A DNA stretch of 64,000 nucleotides from Flavobacterium sp. Root901 (GTDB lineage Bacteria; Bacteroidota; Bacteroidia; Flavobacteriales; Flavobacteriaceae). This document shows, piece by piece, positions 62,786 through 64,000 of the stretch. Position numbers and translations under genes: made by a program. The notes below the pieces were generated by a model. The model did no database searches and was not told the DNA's origin. It saw nothing but the letters and a program-made list of their open reading frames with translations. The stretch lies in the NCBI RefSeq assembly GCF_001429765.1, contig NZ_LMJB01000006.1:576338-640337 (forward strand), read 5' to 3'. Position 1 is the stretch's first letter, and every line of letters begins with the position of its first letter.

Positions 62786-63456
62786 GAATTGGATATTATG
62801 GGTGGAAAGATTAATTTATCGATTCCACTTAAGTTTCTGAATTTATTTAGCTTGTTATATGCTGCGACCTGCACATAGAATGAATCATCGTTCCAGGTTT
62901 TTAAACATAGCTGAGGTAGTGACATTCCTTCTGTAACTGTAACAATATGAGTAAGGTCTGGTGACTCAGGGGCATCTGTCATAGTTACCGTTTCGGGTGA
63001 AATATATTGACTAAATGCCAGTGAGATTTTTGCTCTTAAAGGGCTTCCATCGGGTTTAAACAAAGTATAAGAAATGTCAATCGAGTTCAAAACGCCGCTG
63101 AAAGTGATATCCTGACCCCATTGTATTTTAACAAAGTTTGGACGGTGTATTTTACCATTATAAGTGTAAATAATGGTTTCTAAAGCTTTAATTTCCTGTG
63201 CCATGTCTACACGTTTGGCATCGACAACACCTGTACAGTCAATTACGATATCAAAATTAAGTTTGTCGCTGGGTGTGCTTTTATACTTTTGCGAAGTCGA
63301 ACTTGTGGCCGGAGCCTGCTGTTCGTTGTAATCAATCGATTTTTGCAATTTAACAGTATCAGGATTGATCATAAATGTATATGGATTACCCGGGAATTTG
63401 TTTTGAAACTCCTCATCAGTATATCCCGTTATTTTCATCAGTTCCAGACTTGCCAT
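62782..63456 (-). CDS. CIS tube/baseplate hub protein with LysM-like end (Afp7-like)
   Basis: A 224-aa protein. Its N-terminus (~20-170) matches the CIS tube-initiator type: NPYTFMINPDTVKLQKSIDYNEQQA, FDIVIDCTGVVD, PNFVKIQWGQDITFSGVLNSIDISYTLFKPDGSPLRAKISLAF, the last segment being strongly typical (shown here as overlapping parts). The C-terminal ~55 residues (HIVTVTEGMSLPQLCLKTW, then YNKLNKFRNL and LIFPPI) are a LysM-like module as in Afp7/gp53. Role: joins the tube to the spike hub. Confidence 0.9.
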   Translation of the reverse strand: MASLELMKITGYTDEEFQNKFPGNPYTFMINPDTVKLQKSIDYNEQQAPATSSTSQKYKSTPSDKLNFDIVIDCTGVVDAKRVDMAQEIKALETIIYTYNGKIHRPNFVKIQWGQDITFSGVLNSIDISYTLFKPDGSPLRAKISLAFSQYISPETVTMTDAPESPDLTHIVTVTEGMSLPQLCLKTWNDDSFYVQVAAYNKLNKFRNLSGIDKLIFPPIISNS

Positions 63457-63467
63457 TTTGTTGTTTT

Positions 63468-63638
63468 TTAACGTTTGTATCTATTTTCCTGATTTTTCTC
63501 AGATATCAGTCTCCTGCATTCTTCGAGAACTTGTTTTTTTAGAAGTAAAAACTCTTTTTCTTTTACGGCATTCCCTGTTCTGGAATTGGAGCTTACAATT
63601 TCTGTTTTGATTACTAATTCCCTTATTTCGATCGGCAT
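63468..63638 (-). CDS. DUF5908-family small eCIS protein
   Basis: A 56-aa protein beginning MPIEIRELVIKTEIVSS, the characteristic DUF5908 opening (MPIEI.EL.I...V), followed by a charged helix ending QENRYKR. These small proteins sit in the same place, just ahead of the Afp7-like gene, in many Bacteroidetes eCIS operons. Function unknown. It lies 6 bp after the tube-protein stop codon and 11 bp before the next gene. Confidence 0.8.
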   Translation of the reverse strand: MPIEIRELVIKTEIVSSNSRTGNAVKEKEFLLLKKQVLEECRRLISEKNQENRYKR

Positions 63639-63644
63639 AATGTT

Positions 63645-64000
63645 TTAATTAAATAAGTTATCATATTGAGTATTCGAAGAAATATTAAAATAAGTATAGG
63701 CCAGTTCGATAGACTCGATGGCAATATTGCTTTCCTGAGAGTTTAAATCAGAAACAGCATATTTCACGGGATAGGCATTATTAAAAGTCCATTGCATGCA
63801 GACAACACCATTTGCATTCAGCAGCCTCAGTATAACATTATGAGGCTGAATAGGATTGGCTAATCCCTGATCGATGCAGTTGGCACACCAGTTTACTAAT
63901 GCTGATCCTACAGGTACTATGGCTCTTTTGAGAACTAAATTAGGACTGTTAGAAACTGTTGGGAGGCGGTATTTAAACCTGTTTTCGCCTCCGCTTACAA
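63645..64000 (-). CDS. eCIS tube protein (gp19/Afp5-like), partial
   Basis: The last 118 codons of a gene running off the window edge. The visible sequence reads VSGGENRFKYRLPT, then PNLVLKRAIVPVGSAL, PIQPHNVILRLLNANGVVCMQWTFNNAYPVK (in two parts) and ESNIAIESIELAYTYF before the stop. This is the classical gp19-like inner-tube C-terminal half, where the lone 'R-A-x-x-P-G/V' and 'E-x-x-x-I-E-x-I-E-L-x-Y' blocks occur. The N-terminus and any sheath genes lie outside the window. Confidence 0.9.
   Translation of the reverse strand, partial: VSGGENRFKYRLPTVSNSPNLVLKRAIVPVGSALVNWCANCIDQGLANPIQPHNVILRLLNANGVVCMQWTFNNAYPVKYAVSDLNSQESNIAIESIELAYTYFNISSNTQYDNLFN

Noticed and set aside
60239-64000. Type VI secretion or prophage origin for the VgrG/PAAR/gp25 block
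   Set aside because: The order tube, LysM, spike, PAAR, gp25, two gpJ-type proteins, CIS tape measure and AAA+ ATPase is that of eCIS. No TssJ/L/M, ClpV, capsid, terminase, lysis or integrase genes are visible.

Overview
The window reads as chromosomal DNA from a Bacteroidota bacterium, most likely Flavobacterium or a close relative. The support is AT-rich sequence, Bacteroidetes-type -7 boxes (TAnnTTTG), SusC/TonB-type outer-membrane proteins with a carboxypeptidase-regulatory-like N-terminus, small DUF892, DUF2158 and DUF5908 proteins, and the style of the contractile injection locus. No tRNA, rRNA, CRISPR array, transposase or integrase was seen.

Left part (0.1-10 kb): a LytTR response regulator and its 7TM-type histidine kinase stand divergent from an outer-membrane beta-barrel protein. 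They are followed by a TetR regulator and a thioesterase with matching palindromic operators, then a Crp/Fnr regulator next to a perfect TGTGA-N6-TCACA palindrome. That palindrome lies just ahead of genes for a DJ-1/PfpI protein, an ABM monooxygenase and an aldehyde dehydrogenase. A secreted polysaccharide-lyase-like lipoprotein follows.

Middle part (11-32 kb): a mosaic of short, mostly single-gene units, many closed by clear hairpin terminators, that looks like a general stress and envelope-maintenance neighbourhood. It holds three SDR oxidoreductases (one with a Tat signal), a DUF72 protein, a DUF892/YciF ferritin-like protein with a lysine-rich tail, an acidic/basic pair of small proteins, a very large CheB-CheR-PAS-histidine kinase with a damaged CheB active site, a zinc alcohol dehydrogenase, a six-hairpin-glycosidase-like protein, DUF6766, SRPBCC, a flavodoxin-like reductase, 3-methyladenine DNA glycosylase, PRC-barrel, SPW-type and MscS-type proteins.

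32-38 kb: a compact five-gene minus-strand operon consisting of a hybrid histidine kinase, a single-domain response regulator, a YaiO-like outer-membrane barrel, a HEAT-repeat membrane protein and a processive GT2 glycosyltransferase. It looks like a signal-controlled polysaccharide synthesis and export unit.

38-64 kb: the notable system. It is one long minus-strand array encoding an extracellular contractile injection system (eCIS, Afp/PVC class). From promoter-proximal to distal it encodes a tube protein (cut by the window edge), DUF5908, a LysM tube/baseplate protein, a VgrG-like spike, a PAAR tip, gp25, two large baseplate proteins, the CIS tape-measure protein, two coiled-coil proteins, an unknown 306-aa protein, the AAA+ ATPase and a coupled unknown. 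It then continues into a cargo array: a 90-aa basic protein, two DUF4157 metallopeptidase-type proteins, a cytosolic glycoside hydrolase and a nuclease-like protein. Four of the five share an N-terminal 'xDNR...Q' leader, which I propose marks cargo for loading. Sheath and terminator-type genes are presumably just beyond base 64000. The organisation is of a known class, but the combination of payloads, the shared leader and several unassigned structural genes are worth following up.
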